Origin: Lachnospiraceae bacterium
Lineage (GTDB): Bacteria > Bacillota > Clostridia > Lachnospirales > Lachnospiraceae
Reading direction: 5' to 3'
DNA length: 64,000 nt
Assembly (NCBI GenBank): GCA_015057405.1
Contig: SVEK01000011.1
Coordinates: 1-64,000 of the forward strand
Shown here piece by piece: positions 10,640-20,707 of this stretch; position 1 is the stretch's first letter; every line of letters starts with the position of its first letter. The notes under the pieces were generated by a model. The model saw only the letters and a program-made list of their open reading frames with translations. It was not told the DNA's origin and made no database searches. A program made the position numbers and the translations under genes.

Positions 10640-11196
10640 TCCATCTCCTTTCCGGTCAAATATGTTTTTAATTTTTTTCTTGCCCTTTCGTACTTCTTTC
10701 TTAATGTTGCCTCTTTCTTATCAAATACTTCCGCAAGCTCTTTGTAACTTTTTTCTTCCACAGCAATACCGTATACCAACGCTCGCTCCATAGGTGTCAA
10801 TGTTTCTAAGGCCGCTGCCAGTTCATCAGATATGTAATTATTATCTGTTGTTTCGTTAATATATGTGCCATTATCCGCCACATTTTCTTTTATGCTGCTT
10901 TCATATTTATCAATAAGCACTTTATATCTTTTCTTACTTCTGAGTTCGTCTATACAGCCTGTGTATGCCGCCTTATAAATGTAGGATTTTACTGCCATTA
11001 CATTTTCAAACCGATCCAGCACGGCATACGTTTTTACGAACGCCTGCAACGCAACATCTTCAGCGTCATAATAATTAATCATTATTCCATAACAATATTT
11101 TAATATCGAAGGCATCATCGTCGTGACAATGTCTTCGAAGTCTTTCTCCGAAAGTTTCATGCGCACCTCATTATCCATAAATATATCCGCCACCAT
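10636..11196 (-). CDS. RNA polymerase sigma factor, sigma-70 family (ECF type)
   Basis: Region 2-like CYGIMINYYDAEDVALQAFVKTYAVLDRFENV and region 4-like LTPMERALVYGIAVEEKSYKELAEVFDKKEATLRKKYERARKKLK. Confidence 0.85.
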   Translation of the reverse strand: MVADIFMDNEVRMKLSEKDFEDIVTTMMPSILKYCYGIMINYYDAEDVALQAFVKTYAVLDRFENVMAVKSYIYKAAYTGCIDELRSKKRYKVLIDKYESSIKENVADNGTYINETTDNNYISDELAAALETLTPMERALVYGIAVEEKSYKELAEVFDKKEATLRKKYERARKKLKTYLTGKEME

Positions 11197-11345
11197 TTTA
11201 CTTTGAAGTGATATACCTCTCCTAAGTAATATAACGATTTTAACACATCGTTTGTGACATTATAAGAAAAAAAGAGAAGATGCTTTACGCACATTTTTAG
11301 CGTACCGGCATCTCCTCATAAAATCAGTTACAGTTTACGAAACCA

Positions 11346-11711
11346 TCATTTTCCCATAAACTTTTCAATATTAATCACAACACGTTCGTGACTGCCCTTT
11401 GCGATACATTTATCTTCGTCGTATGCAATCACTTCAAACAACAATCGTCTTCCGTCCACAGCAGTTAACGTACTCTCAGCCCAAACTTTACGATTTTCAT
11501 GGGTAGCCGCTATATGTTTCACTTCCATACTCACTCCCACAGTAGCTTCACCATCTTCAAGATACGGCGCAACACTTTCATAGGAAGCCTGCTCCATAAG
11601 GGCCACTACTGCCGGGGTTGCATATACGGGTAAATTGCCGCTTTTCATAGAAATTGCTGTTTTATCCGGTGTTACAATTGATTCCGCCCTTCCTTTAATT
11701 CCTTCTTCCAT
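11346..11711 (-). CDS. Thioesterase family protein (hotdog fold, fluoroacetyl-CoA-thioesterase-like)
   Basis: Start reassigned to MEEGIKGRAESIV at 11711, directly after spoVG. The longer ORF to 11873 overlaps spoVG out of frame. LPVYATPAVVALMEQASYESVAPYLEDGEATVG is typical of the family. Confidence 0.8.
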   Translation of the reverse strand: MEEGIKGRAESIVTPDKTAISMKSGNLPVYATPAVVALMEQASYESVAPYLEDGEATVGVSMEVKHIAATHENRKVWAESTLTAVDGRRLLFEVIAYDEDKCIAKGSHERVVINIEKFMGK

Positions 11712-11712
11712 A

Positions 11713-11982
11713 CTATACTTCTTCCTCTGCCAAAACTTCCTCATATTTGCTGATAATGAGCTTTTGAATAGCATCTCTGGTTTCGGAATTAATCGGATGA
11801 GCAATATCCTTATATTCTCCGTCTCCGGTCTTTCTGCTTGGCATCGCAATGAACAATCCCTTTTCCCCTTCAATTACCTTAATGTCATGAACAACAAATA
11901 CATCATCAATCGTAATCGAAACAACCGCTCTCATCTTGCTTTCTCTGTTTACCAGCCTTACTCGAACATCAGTTATCTGCAT
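11713..11982 (-). CDS. spoVG: Septation regulator SpoVG
   Basis: [12 protein letters not shown]...[47 protein letters not shown]. Confidence 0.95.
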   Translation of the reverse strand: MQITDVRVRLVNRESKMRAVVSITIDDVFVVHDIKVIEGEKGLFIAMPSRKTGDGEYKDIAHPINSETRDAIQKLIISKYEEVLAEEEV

Positions 11983-12016
11983 AATTCAATTCTCCTTCCA
12001 TTTAATATACAAAATT

Positions 12017-13138
12017 TTAAAACATATATCTTTCATTCTGCTCAACTACTATCTTAATATCGTCAGGTTTCCCCACATAAGATGAGTTGGCACGAATAGT
12101 ATCTCGACTTTCTACAATACAATTTTCTATATAAGTGTTATCTCCAATATATACATCGTTAAGAATAATCGAATTCTTAATAACGCAATTATTGCCTACA
12201 TAAACTTCCTTAAACACTATAGAATCAGTAATTTGTCCGTTAATAATACAACCACTTGAAACTATACTGTTACTTACTTTAGAACCCGAATTATACTTTG
12301 CAGGCGGCAGATCCTCAACCTTGGAATATACATCCGGATATTCCCTAAAGAAATAATTCCTTATATCTTTTTTCAGGAAATCCATATTGGTTTTGTAGTA
12401 CGATTCCACCGTAGCAATATTGCTCCAATAATCGGTATGTTCATACGCAAATACTTTCTTCACATCTTTATAACGGATAATAACATCTTTTACAAAATCG
12501 TAACGTTCTTCTTCACTGGCACCTTCAATAAGGTCAATCAACAACCTTCTTCTTATAACATATATGCCTGTAGATACCATATGATTGTCTGTCAATATAG
12601 GCTTTTCATCAAGCGAAATAACACGGTTGTCCTCATCCACACTCACAACACCAAATCTTCTGGCATCTTCGGAAGAATCAAGATTTTTGGTAACAATGGT
12701 AATATCTGCACCTTTGTTGATGTGGTACTCAAGAACCTTATTATAGTCCATTTTATATACACCATCTCCGGAAGCAATTACTACGTAAGGCTCATGACTG
12801 TTTTTTAAGAAGTCTATGTTCTGAGCAATAGAATCCGCTGTTCCTCTGTACCAATTACCATTATCAGGTGTAATCGTCGGTGTAAATACATATAATCCGC
12901 CTTGCTTTCTTCCAAAATCCCACCACTTTGAAGAGTTGAGATGTTCATTAAGAGAGCGGGCATTGTACTGGGTAAAAACCGCCACCTTCTGAATATGAGA
13001 ATTTGTCATGTTACTCAGCACAAAATCAATACATCTGTAACCTCCTGCCACAGGCATAGCAGAAACTGCCCTGTTCATAACCAGTTCCTTCATTCTGTTA
13101 CTCTTACCACCTGCCAAAACAATTCCGATTGCTCTCAT
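12017..13138 (-). CDS. glgD: Glucose-1-phosphate adenylyltransferase, GlgD subunit
   Basis: Nucleotidyltransferase family, adjacent to glgC; less canonical N-terminus (VLAGGKSNRMKELVMNRAVSAMPVAGGYRCIDFVLSNM). Confidence 0.9.
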   Translation of the reverse strand: MRAIGIVLAGGKSNRMKELVMNRAVSAMPVAGGYRCIDFVLSNMTNSHIQKVAVFTQYNARSLNEHLNSSKWWDFGRKQGGLYVFTPTITPDNGNWYRGTADSIAQNIDFLKNSHEPYVVIASGDGVYKMDYNKVLEYHINKGADITIVTKNLDSSEDARRFGVVSVDEDNRVISLDEKPILTDNHMVSTGIYVIRRRLLIDLIEGASEEERYDFVKDVIIRYKDVKKVFAYEHTDYWSNIATVESYYKTNMDFLKKDIRNYFFREYPDVYSKVEDLPPAKYNSGSKVSNSIVSSGCIINGQITDSIVFKEVYVGNNCVIKNSIILNDVYIGDNTYIENCIVESRDTIRANSSYVGKPDDIKIVVEQNERYMF

Positions 13139-14409
13139 TAATCTTCACCTGCCTTCATTATACTCTCACCACTTGCCAGCACTTTATCAGGATAATCTTC
13201 CGGAATCGTCACACCCCATATTGCAGTGTTCTTACCTATGGTAACGCCCGGCGGTATTACACTGTTTTCTCCAATGGTAACAAGTCCGAATTTGTATATA
13301 TCAGGTTTATATTTGTTAGGGGCTTCTTCTCCGACTCCCAATCTGCAATCTGAACCTATCACACAATTTTCAGCAATTATGGATTTATCAACTGTAGTTC
13401 CGCTTTTAATTACCGTGCCGCTCATTATTATAGAATCTCTTATAACCGCTCCCTTTTCTATAATAACATCAGAACCTATTACTGAATTGCGAATCTCACC
13501 GTATATCTCACAAGCTTCTCCCAAAATTGCTTTTTCAACAACAGCATCTGCTGCTATATATTGCGGCGTAATCCTGTCGCTTTTTGTGTATATTTTCCAA
13601 AACTCTTCATACAGATTAAACACAGGTATCAAATCAATAAGTTCCATATTGGATTCCCAATAAGAACCAAGCGTACCCACGTCCTTCCAATATCCGTTAT
13701 ATTCATAAGCAAATACCCTGTCACCTTTTTCATGGCAATACGGTATAATATGCTTTCCAAAGTCACACGCCGACTGGTTCTTAAGAGTTATAAGCGCTTC
13801 TCTTAAAACCTTCCACGAAAATATATATATTCCCATAGACGCAAGATTACTTCTTGGGTTCTCAGGTTTTTCCTCAAACTCCAAAATCTGATTAGAATCA
13901 TCGGTTATAACAACACCAAAGCGATTCGCCTCTTCCATCGGTACCGAAATACAGGCAAGAGTAATGTCAGCATTGTTGGCCTTGTGGAAATCAAGCATAA
14001 GTTCATAATCCATCTTATATATATGGTCACCACCAAGAATAAGAACATATTCAGGGTTGTAATATTCCATATATTGCAGATTCTGATATATAGCATTAGC
14101 CGTTCCCGTATACCATTCACTGCTGGTGCTTTTTTCATACGGTGGAAGAATCGAAACTCCACCGATATTCTTATCAAGATCCCACGGAATTCCTATTCCA
14201 ATGTGGGTATTGAGTCTAAGCGGCTGGTACTGCGTAAGCACTCCTACAGTATCAACACCCGAATTGATACAATTGCTGAGAGGGAAATCTATAATTCTGT
14301 ATTTGCCTCCGAACGAAACTGCCGGCTTGGCAACATTGGCCGTCAGCACCCCAAGTCTTGAGCCTTGTCCACCGGCAAGCAGCATTGCTATCATCTCTTT
14401 TTTTATCAT
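13138..14409 (-). CDS. glgC: Glucose-1-phosphate adenylyltransferase
   Basis: [44 protein letters not shown]...[11 protein letters not shown]. Confidence 0.96.
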   Translation of the reverse strand: MIKKEMIAMLLAGGQGSRLGVLTANVAKPAVSFGGKYRIIDFPLSNCINSGVDTVGVLTQYQPLRLNTHIGIGIPWDLDKNIGGVSILPPYEKSTSSEWYTGTANAIYQNLQYMEYYNPEYVLILGGDHIYKMDYELMLDFHKANNADITLACISVPMEEANRFGVVITDDSNQILEFEEKPENPRSNLASMGIYIFSWKVLREALITLKNQSACDFGKHIIPYCHEKGDRVFAYEYNGYWKDVGTLGSYWESNMELIDLIPVFNLYEEFWKIYTKSDRITPQYIAADAVVEKAILGEACEIYGEIRNSVIGSDVIIEKGAVIRDSIIMSGTVIKSGTTVDKSIIAENCVIGSDCRLGVGEEAPNKYKPDIYKFGLVTIGENSVIPPGVTIGKNTAIWGVTIPEDYPDKVLASGESIMKAGED

Positions 14410-14488
14410 GAATCCACCTCCATTATTTTTTTATAAAATAATTATAATAATTATATCATACATTAAAAAAAAAGTGAATATAAAGAAG

Positions 14489-14517
14489 TTGTAATTTTCA
14501 TATTACATGGTTATAAT
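14489..14517 (+). promoter_or_regulatory. murC promoter candidate (TTGTAA-N17-TATAAT)
   Basis: -35 at 14489-14494 and -10 at 14512-14517, 32 nt upstream of the murC ATG. Confidence 0.6.
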
Positions 14518-14549
14518 GTCAATATAAAAATATAGGATGGTAAAATAGT

Positions 14550-15932
14550 ATGTATCACATTGATTTTAATAAAACTGCCAACTTGCACTTTATCGGAATA
14601 GGCGGCATTAGCATGAGCGGGTTTGCTGAGCTTCTTTTAAGTAAGGGTTTTCATATTACAGGTTCGGATTCCCACGATTCAGACATTACGGAACACCTTG
14701 AGAAGCTTGGCATACAGATATTATATGGGCAGAAGGCTTCTAATATTCCGGACAACACAGATCTGGTTGTCTATACTGCCGCAATCGCAGACGATAACCC
14801 TGAACTTGTTGAGGCCAAAAGACGCGGCATTCCTACCATGGTTCGCGCAGATATGATTGGACAGATTATGAAAAATTATTCCAATGCCATAGCAGTGTCC
14901 GGAACTCACGGCAAAACAACTGTAACTTCAATGCTTTCACACATTTACATCTCTGCTGATACAGATCCTACAATCTCCGTCGGGGCTATACTCGATGTCC
15001 TGGACGGCAACATCAGAGTCGGCAATTCTCCAAACTGGATTATGGAAGCCTGCGAATACACTAACAGCTTTCTCAGCTTTAGTCCTACAACCGAAATCAT
15101 ATTAAATATCGAAGAAGACCACCTGGACTTTTTCAAAGATATTAACGACATAAGAAATTCTTTCAAGGAATTCGCCAATCTTCTTCCTAATGACGGTTTG
15201 CTTGTTATCAACGGAGATATCGATAATTATGCAGAAATATGTCCTACGCATGGATGCAATATTGTTACATATAGTATCAGCAATCCTGAGTGTAATTATT
15301 ACGCGGATAACATTTCATATAACAATTACGGTTGCGGCTCCTTCGATCTTTATGTTAACGGTAAAAAAGCTGAACGTGTTAACCTTAACGTCACGGGAAT
15401 TCATAATATAGGAAATAGTCTGGCTGCCATAGCCGTAGCCTATACGCAGGGACTCGACCACGAAAAAGTTTTAAAAGGACTTGAGCAGTTCCGTGGTGCA
15501 GATCGAAGATTTCAGAAAAAGGGAGAAGTAGCCGGCATAACAATAATAGACGATTATGCCCATCACCCATCCGAAATCAAAGCAACACTAGCTGCTGCCA
15601 AGAATTATCCGCATAAAAATATCTGGTGTGTATTTCAACCGCATACCTACACAAGAACCCGCGCTTTCCTTACAGAGTTTGCTGAGGCGCTCGCTCTTGC
15701 TGATAAAGTTATTCTTACAGACATTTATGCGGCCAGAGAAAAAGATCCGGGAGACATTTCTTCCGTAGATATTCTTTTAGAGCTGGAAAGACTTGGCAAA
15801 GAAGGGTACTATATTTCTTCATTTGATGATATTGAAAATTTTATATTAAAAAATTGTGTTAACGGTGACATGTTAATAACTATGGGGGCAGGAGACGTTG
15901 TAACTATTGGTGAGGAGCTTTTAAGCTTCTAG
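14550..15932 (+). CDS. murC: UDP-N-acetylmuramate--L-alanine ligase
   Basis: HFIGIGGISMSGFAELL, VSGTHGKTTVTSML, YAHHPSEIKATL. Confidence 0.97.
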   Translation: MYHIDFNKTANLHFIGIGGISMSGFAELLLSKGFHITGSDSHDSDITEHLEKLGIQILYGQKASNIPDNTDLVVYTAAIADDNPELVEAKRRGIPTMVRADMIGQIMKNYSNAIAVSGTHGKTTVTSMLSHIYISADTDPTISVGAILDVLDGNIRVGNSPNWIMEACEYTNSFLSFSPTTEIILNIEEDHLDFFKDINDIRNSFKEFANLLPNDGLLVINGDIDNYAEICPTHGCNIVTYSISNPECNYYADNISYNNYGCGSFDLYVNGKKAERVNLNVTGIHNIGNSLAAIAVAYTQGLDHEKVLKGLEQFRGADRRFQKKGEVAGITIIDDYAHHPSEIKATLAAAKNYPHKNIWCVFQPHTYTRTRAFLTEFAEALALADKVILTDIYAAREKDPGDISSVDILLELERLGKEGYYISSFDDIENFILKNCVNGDMLITMGAGDVVTIGEELLSF

Positions 15933-16080
15933 TTATCCACGTTATTAACACCTTTATACTTTTTTAATAGTTGCATATTTGATGGATAACTTCACCTAAA
16001 TGTGTCAAAAATATATCAATATTACTCCCATTTTGATGATTAAGAAAAGTTCTCCCCCAAGTTATTCACGTTATCCCACA
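15933..16080. promoter_or_regulatory. Cluster of DnaA-box-like motifs upstream of the dnaD/dnaC-like operon
   Basis: TTATCCACG 15933-15941; GATGGATAA (reverse TTATCCATC) near 15981-15989; TTATTCACG 16062-16070; TTATCCCACA 16071-16080. Confidence 0.4.
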
Positions 16081-16180
16081 TCATCATTCTACTATGTGCG
16101 AACGACTTTGGGGCTATTTTCAAGGTCTGATGATTGTGCTATAATTCATTTACGACTTACTTAGGGGGTAACTTATCATA

Positions 16181-17305
16181 ATGAATAATCAAGGTAAAAT
16201 CTGCCTTCACAACAATTCAGGCAGTACATATACACAGGTTTCTAATACATTTATCGACGAATATATGCCATCAGCTAACGGAACATATGTCAAGGTGTAT
16301 CTTACATTGTTAAGACTCATTAACAAATGTCATTTTAACGTTTCTTTATGCGATATCGCCGATGTCCTTGAACTTACTGAAAAAGACGTGGCAAGAGCAT
16401 TAAAATATTGGGAAAAACATCAGCTTCTTGCCATTACCAGATCTTCTTCAGGGGAAATATGCGACATCGCATTTAATACACCTGCCAAAAACAATCCTCT
16501 TGTTGCTTCAAACGAATCAGCTTCAGCAACAGATGATACATTTAAAACAATCTGTAATACCGCATCTGTTAAGGACAAGCCCGCAGAAGCCGGTGCTTTT
16601 ACAAGCAATACCGAAACAGAGTCACCCAATATGCGAAAAACATATTCCGCATCTGAAATTGCAGAGATTTCTTCTAACGAAAAATTCATTTGGACTGTTA
16701 ATATATTAGAACAATATATGCAACGAACACTTACGCCTACAGATATTGAGCTCGTAGTATTTTTGTTTGATTCACTTCATTTTTCATTTGACTTAATATT
16801 CTTCTTGTACGAGTACTGTATCGGTAAAGGAAAGAAGAATTCAAAATACATTCAGGCAGTTGCAATAAACTGGGCTGATTCCGGTGTTGATTCTGTTGAA
16901 AAAGCAGAAAATTATCTTGCATTATATGACTCACGTTATATGGAAATAATGCGTGCATTCGGAATTAACCAGGCACCTGCACCAATCCAGAAACGATACA
17001 TTGACACTTGGTTTTCTTTAGGTTTCGATGCAGCAATCATTAAAGAAGCCTGCAACAGAACCATACTAAAAGTCAATGAACCAAACTTTAAATATGCTAA
17101 CGGCATACTGGAAAATTGGCATCGTCTCGGTATAAAGACTCTTGATGATATTAAAGTAGCAGATTCTGCTCACTCCCATACGGCCGACAACAATACCACC
17201 TCACCTAAGGGCAAAACTAATAATGCCTTTAATTCGTATAGCCAAAGGGAATATTCAGATTCAGAGTATTCAGATTTGGAAAGACAGCTTCTGAACCAGC
17301 AATAA
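16181..17305 (+). CDS. DnaD domain-containing primosome protein
   Basis: ELVVFLFDSLHFSFDLIFFLYEYCIGKGKKNSKYIQAVAINWADSGVDSVEKAENYL and a second DnaD-like segment; followed by a DnaC-like ATPase. Confidence 0.85.
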   Translation: MNNQGKICLHNNSGSTYTQVSNTFIDEYMPSANGTYVKVYLTLLRLINKCHFNVSLCDIADVLELTEKDVARALKYWEKHQLLAITRSSSGEICDIAFNTPAKNNPLVASNESASATDDTFKTICNTASVKDKPAEAGAFTSNTETESPNMRKTYSASEIAEISSNEKFIWTVNILEQYMQRTLTPTDIELVVFLFDSLHFSFDLIFFLYEYCIGKGKKNSKYIQAVAINWADSGVDSVEKAENYLALYDSRYMEIMRAFGINQAPAPIQKRYIDTWFSLGFDAAIIKEACNRTILKVNEPNFKYANGILENWHRLGIKTLDDIKVADSAHSHTADNNTTSPKGKTNNAFNSYSQREYSDSEYSDLERQLLNQQ

Positions 17306-17320
17306 TGTGGGGGATACACA

Positions 17321-18325
17321 ATGGACAACACTCAGCAAACCGAACAAATACAACGTATATATGACCAAAAACGTGATAATAATGTACATATAAGAAAACA
17401 GCGAATCGCCGAAATATACGAAATGATACCGGAATATACCCAACTCGACAAAGCAGCTCCGGATATAATCGCATCTAATTTTACGGCACTTTTACAGGGA
17501 GAGATTAGTCTCGTTGATAATATAAAATCCAAAATTAAAGATGTTGAAGCAAAAAAGAAAGCATTACTTGAAGGTGCAGGCTTCCCAACCGACTATCTCG
17601 ATCCGATATACAGCTGTAAAGATTGCAAAGATACCGGTTTTATCGGCAACAAGCGTTGCCAATGCTACAACGAAATTCTTCTGCAGATATTATACAAACA
17701 ATCAAATCTGTCAAAAATAGTAGAGTTGGAGAATTTTGATACTTTTGATATTAATTATTACCCGGATGACTATATTGATAAAGTAAGTGAGATTACACCC
17801 AGAGACAATATAATCAGGGTTCTCAACTTTGCCAAAAGTTTTACAGATAATTTCAACAACCAATCCGGCAACATGTTAATATACGGACATTCAGGGGTCG
17901 GAAAGACCTTTCTTTCGCATTGCATCGCAGATAAATTACTTAAAAAAGGTTATTCCGTTATTTACTTGACTTCGTATCAGCTCTTTGATATTCTTGAGAC
18001 GAAGGTTTTTCACCCTGGTGATTTAAGCGAAATCAACTCAGGTATTTTATCCATGTTATATACCTGCGACCTTCTCATCATAGATGATTTAGGGACTGAA
18101 ATGACCAACAAATTCACTGAAGTGCAACTCTTTAGGTGTATTCAGGAACGACTTCAAAACGAATGTTCAACCATCATTTCAACTAACTTATCTTTTGATG
18201 ACATAAAAAATATCTATAGCGAACGTATCTTTTCAAGACTGACCGGATGCTACAAACTGGTCAAGATACTTGGAAGCGATATAAGAATTCAAAAAGCAAT
18301 TGCCGAAAACGGAGGAAAAAAATGA
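17321..18325 (+). CDS. DnaC/DnaI-like ATP-binding helicase loader
   Basis: LIYGHSGVGKTFLSHCIADKLLKKGYSVIYLTS (Walker A), CDLLIIDDLGTE (Walker B), Cys-rich CKDCKDTGFIGNKRCQCY. Confidence 0.9.
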   Translation: MDNTQQTEQIQRIYDQKRDNNVHIRKQRIAEIYEMIPEYTQLDKAAPDIIASNFTALLQGEISLVDNIKSKIKDVEAKKKALLEGAGFPTDYLDPIYSCKDCKDTGFIGNKRCQCYNEILLQILYKQSNLSKIVELENFDTFDINYYPDDYIDKVSEITPRDNIIRVLNFAKSFTDNFNNQSGNMLIYGHSGVGKTFLSHCIADKLLKKGYSVIYLTSYQLFDILETKVFHPGDLSEINSGILSMLYTCDLLIIDDLGTEMTNKFTEVQLFRCIQERLQNECSTIISTNLSFDDIKNIYSERIFSRLTGCYKLVKILGSDIRIQKAIAENGGKK

Positions 18326-19497
18326 GTTTATTAGATGCGTCCTACACAGAAAAAATCCCTTACGGAGAGCTTGGTCTTGTTGCGCTCGAAAGCAGCAAAT
18401 CCATTGGCAACAAAGTTAACAACTATATTGTAAACTGGAGAACCGACAGAGAGCACGAGCATCTTACCGCTTCTACAATTAAAGGATATAAAAAAGACTC
18501 TTACCTTGTGGAATGTGTGTGCCCTAGATTTGGTTCAGGCGAAGCCAAAGGAATAATCAAAGAATCAGTCAGGGGTATGGACCTTTACATACTTGTTGAT
18601 GTATGTAATTACAGTCTTACATATTCAGTGTGTGGCTACGAAAATCATATGTCACCGGATGACCATTACCAGGATTTAAAGAGAATAATTGCGGCTGTTG
18701 GCGGAAAGGCAAGAAGAATTACAGTTATCATGCCATTCCTTTACGAAAGCAGACAGCATAAAAGAAGCGCACGAGAATCTCTTGATTGCGCCCTTGCACT
18801 TCAGGAACTTACTGATATGGGTGTTGAAAGTATTCTTACATTTGATGCCCATGACCCACGTGTACAGAATGCAATTCCGCTCAAAAGTTTCGAAACAGTA
18901 CAACCGATATACCAGTTCATTAAAGCATTACTTCGTAATGTAGATAACATATCATTTGACTCTGAACATATGATGATTATCAGTCCTGACGAAGGGGCTA
19001 TGAGCCGTGCAGTATACTTTGCGAACGTTCTTGGAATAGACGTTGGTATGTTCTATAAAAGACGTGATTATTCAACTATAGTTAATGGACGTAATCCAAT
19101 TGTTGCACACGAGTTCCTCGGAACTGATTTGGAAGGCAAAGACGTTATTATTATAGATGACATGATATCTTCCGGAGAAAGCGTTCTTGATGTTGCAAAA
19201 GAGCTTAAAAGAAGAAAAGCCAACCGAATATTTGTAGCAGCAACTTTCGGACTTTTCACTAACGGAATGAAATTATTTGATGAAGCTTATGAAAGCGGTC
19301 TGATATACAGAGTTCTTACAACCAATCTCATTTACCAGACAGACGAACTGTTAAAGAGAGAGTATTATATTAACGTTGACATGAGCAAATATATTGCATT
19401 ACTTATTGACACGCTTAATCACGACGCATCAATTAACGAATTGCTTAATCCTACGGAGAGAATACAAAACATTCTCAAAAAATATAATCAGCGTTAA
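18322..19497 (+). CDS. prs: Ribose-phosphate pyrophosphokinase
   Basis: Start reassigned to MSLLDASYTEK (18322) with GGAGG-type RBS and ATGA overlap with the upstream gene; PRPP-binding DVIIIDDMISSGESV. Confidence 0.85.
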   Translation: MSLLDASYTEKIPYGELGLVALESSKSIGNKVNNYIVNWRTDREHEHLTASTIKGYKKDSYLVECVCPRFGSGEAKGIIKESVRGMDLYILVDVCNYSLTYSVCGYENHMSPDDHYQDLKRIIAAVGGKARRITVIMPFLYESRQHKRSARESLDCALALQELTDMGVESILTFDAHDPRVQNAIPLKSFETVQPIYQFIKALLRNVDNISFDSEHMMIISPDEGAMSRAVYFANVLGIDVGMFYKRRDYSTIVNGRNPIVAHEFLGTDLEGKDVIIIDDMISSGESVLDVAKELKRRKANRIFVAATFGLFTNGMKLFDEAYESGLIYRVLTTNLIYQTDELLKREYYINVDMSKYIALLIDTLNHDASINELLNPTERIQNILKKYNQR

Positions 19498-19530
19498 TAC
19501 ATATACCTTATTATCACAGATAAATTATCA

Positions 19531-19566
19531 GAGCACTATCCACATCCGGACAGTGCTCTTTTTTTT
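19531..19566 (+). terminator. Intrinsic terminator after prs
   Basis: gagcactatcc-acatcc-ggacagtgctc followed by 8 T. Confidence 0.85.
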
Positions 19567-19624
19567 CATAATAAATACAATATGTCTTTTATGAATAACC
19601 AACGGATCACAAAGAAAAATCTTA

Positions 19625-20707
19625 CTACTTATCGCCACTATACTGCTTAAGTAAATCATAATCCATCTTTATTCTGTTATCCATAGTTTTCATAACATCG
19701 TATATTTGTACCTCGCTGTAAACTATATCACTTGACAGGTCAAGAACTTCATTGTTATCAAAGCAAAGCACTATAGGCCTCATTATGGACTCTTTATTTT
19801 CAGTAATAACAAGTCCCTTTTTCTTATTAGCAAGTTCAACACATACTCCCGGAGTCATTATGTTAATACTCCTGATAAGTGCATTAACAGCCTTCGGACT
19901 ATATCTTCTCTCACGATCCATAAGTTCTCTTATTGCCATTATCTCTGATGTAGGTTCAGTATAAGATGTCATCGCAGTCAGCTTGTCATATGTATGAGCC
20001 ACATACAATATGTTAATTGCATCATCATCAGACAAAGTTGAATTACCTTTTTCTTCTTCAATCAAACACTCATGAAGCTTCAAAACATTTTGTTTAAGAG
20101 TTACATCAAAATCAAGTTTCTGAATAACATCATTTACATTTTTTCTAACTAACATTTTCTGATTCAAATCAAGTTCCGCAAGGTGATTGAACTCACCGTT
20201 AATCATAAGCTGTCCAACATCATGGAGAACAGCAGCTTTAACTGCATTAATCTGGACACTCAGAGGCACTTTCATAGCATTACACATCATAGCAGTAAGA
20301 ATAGCAACATTTAACGAATGCTTATATACATAATCATCAGCACTTCGCAAGTTCTGAACAAAGTTAATCTTTCTGTCAAGTCTTCCGTAATTTTTGATTA
20401 TTACATTAACAAGCCAGTCAAGCGTCTTAGGTTCTTTTCCAGCTGCAATAAGTTTAAGGTCATCCCTTATACTAAATACGGATACAGTCTGAAATCTCTC
20501 AAACTGTATATCATCCTCTGTCATTGGTGGCAATGGCTCTGCAGGCTCTAGTATATATAGTCCGAACAACCCAAAGTTCTTAACACCGTATATACTTTGA
20601 GCAGTCAGTTTACTATTCCTGTCATGAAGGAGAACACCACTTTTATTGTAAATAGGCTTACCAAGTCGCATTCCCGGTTTAAGATCATCAACCCTAACAA
20701 ATAACAT
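19625..20707 (-). CDS. HD-domain (degenerate HD-GYP-like) phosphohydrolase
   Basis: YVYKHSLNVAILTAMMCNAM...KAAVLHDVGQLMINGEF...AHTYDKLTAM; lies directly downstream of glgB. Confidence 0.75.
   Translation of the reverse strand: MLFVRVDDLKPGMRLGKPIYNKSGVLLHDRNSKLTAQSIYGVKNFGLFGLYILEPAEPLPPMTEDDIQFERFQTVSVFSIRDDLKLIAAGKEPKTLDWLVNVIIKNYGRLDRKINFVQNLRSADDYVYKHSLNVAILTAMMCNAMKVPLSVQINAVKAAVLHDVGQLMINGEFNHLAELDLNQKMLVRKNVNDVIQKLDFDVTLKQNVLKLHECLIEEEKGNSTLSDDDAINILYVAHTYDKLTAMTSYTEPTSEIMAIRELMDRERRYSPKAVNALIRSINIMTPGVCVELANKKKGLVITENKESIMRPIVLCFDNNEVLDLSSDIVYSEVQIYDVMKTMDNRIKMDYDLLKQYSGDK

Noticed and set aside
11713-11873. N-terminal extension of the 175-aa ORF (11346-11873)
   Set aside because: Overlaps spoVG in another frame; the family-like sequence begins at MEEGIKG (11711).
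16420-16709. Small ORFs on both strands inside the dnaD gene
   Set aside because: Lie within the dnaD-like gene; no RBS or domain.
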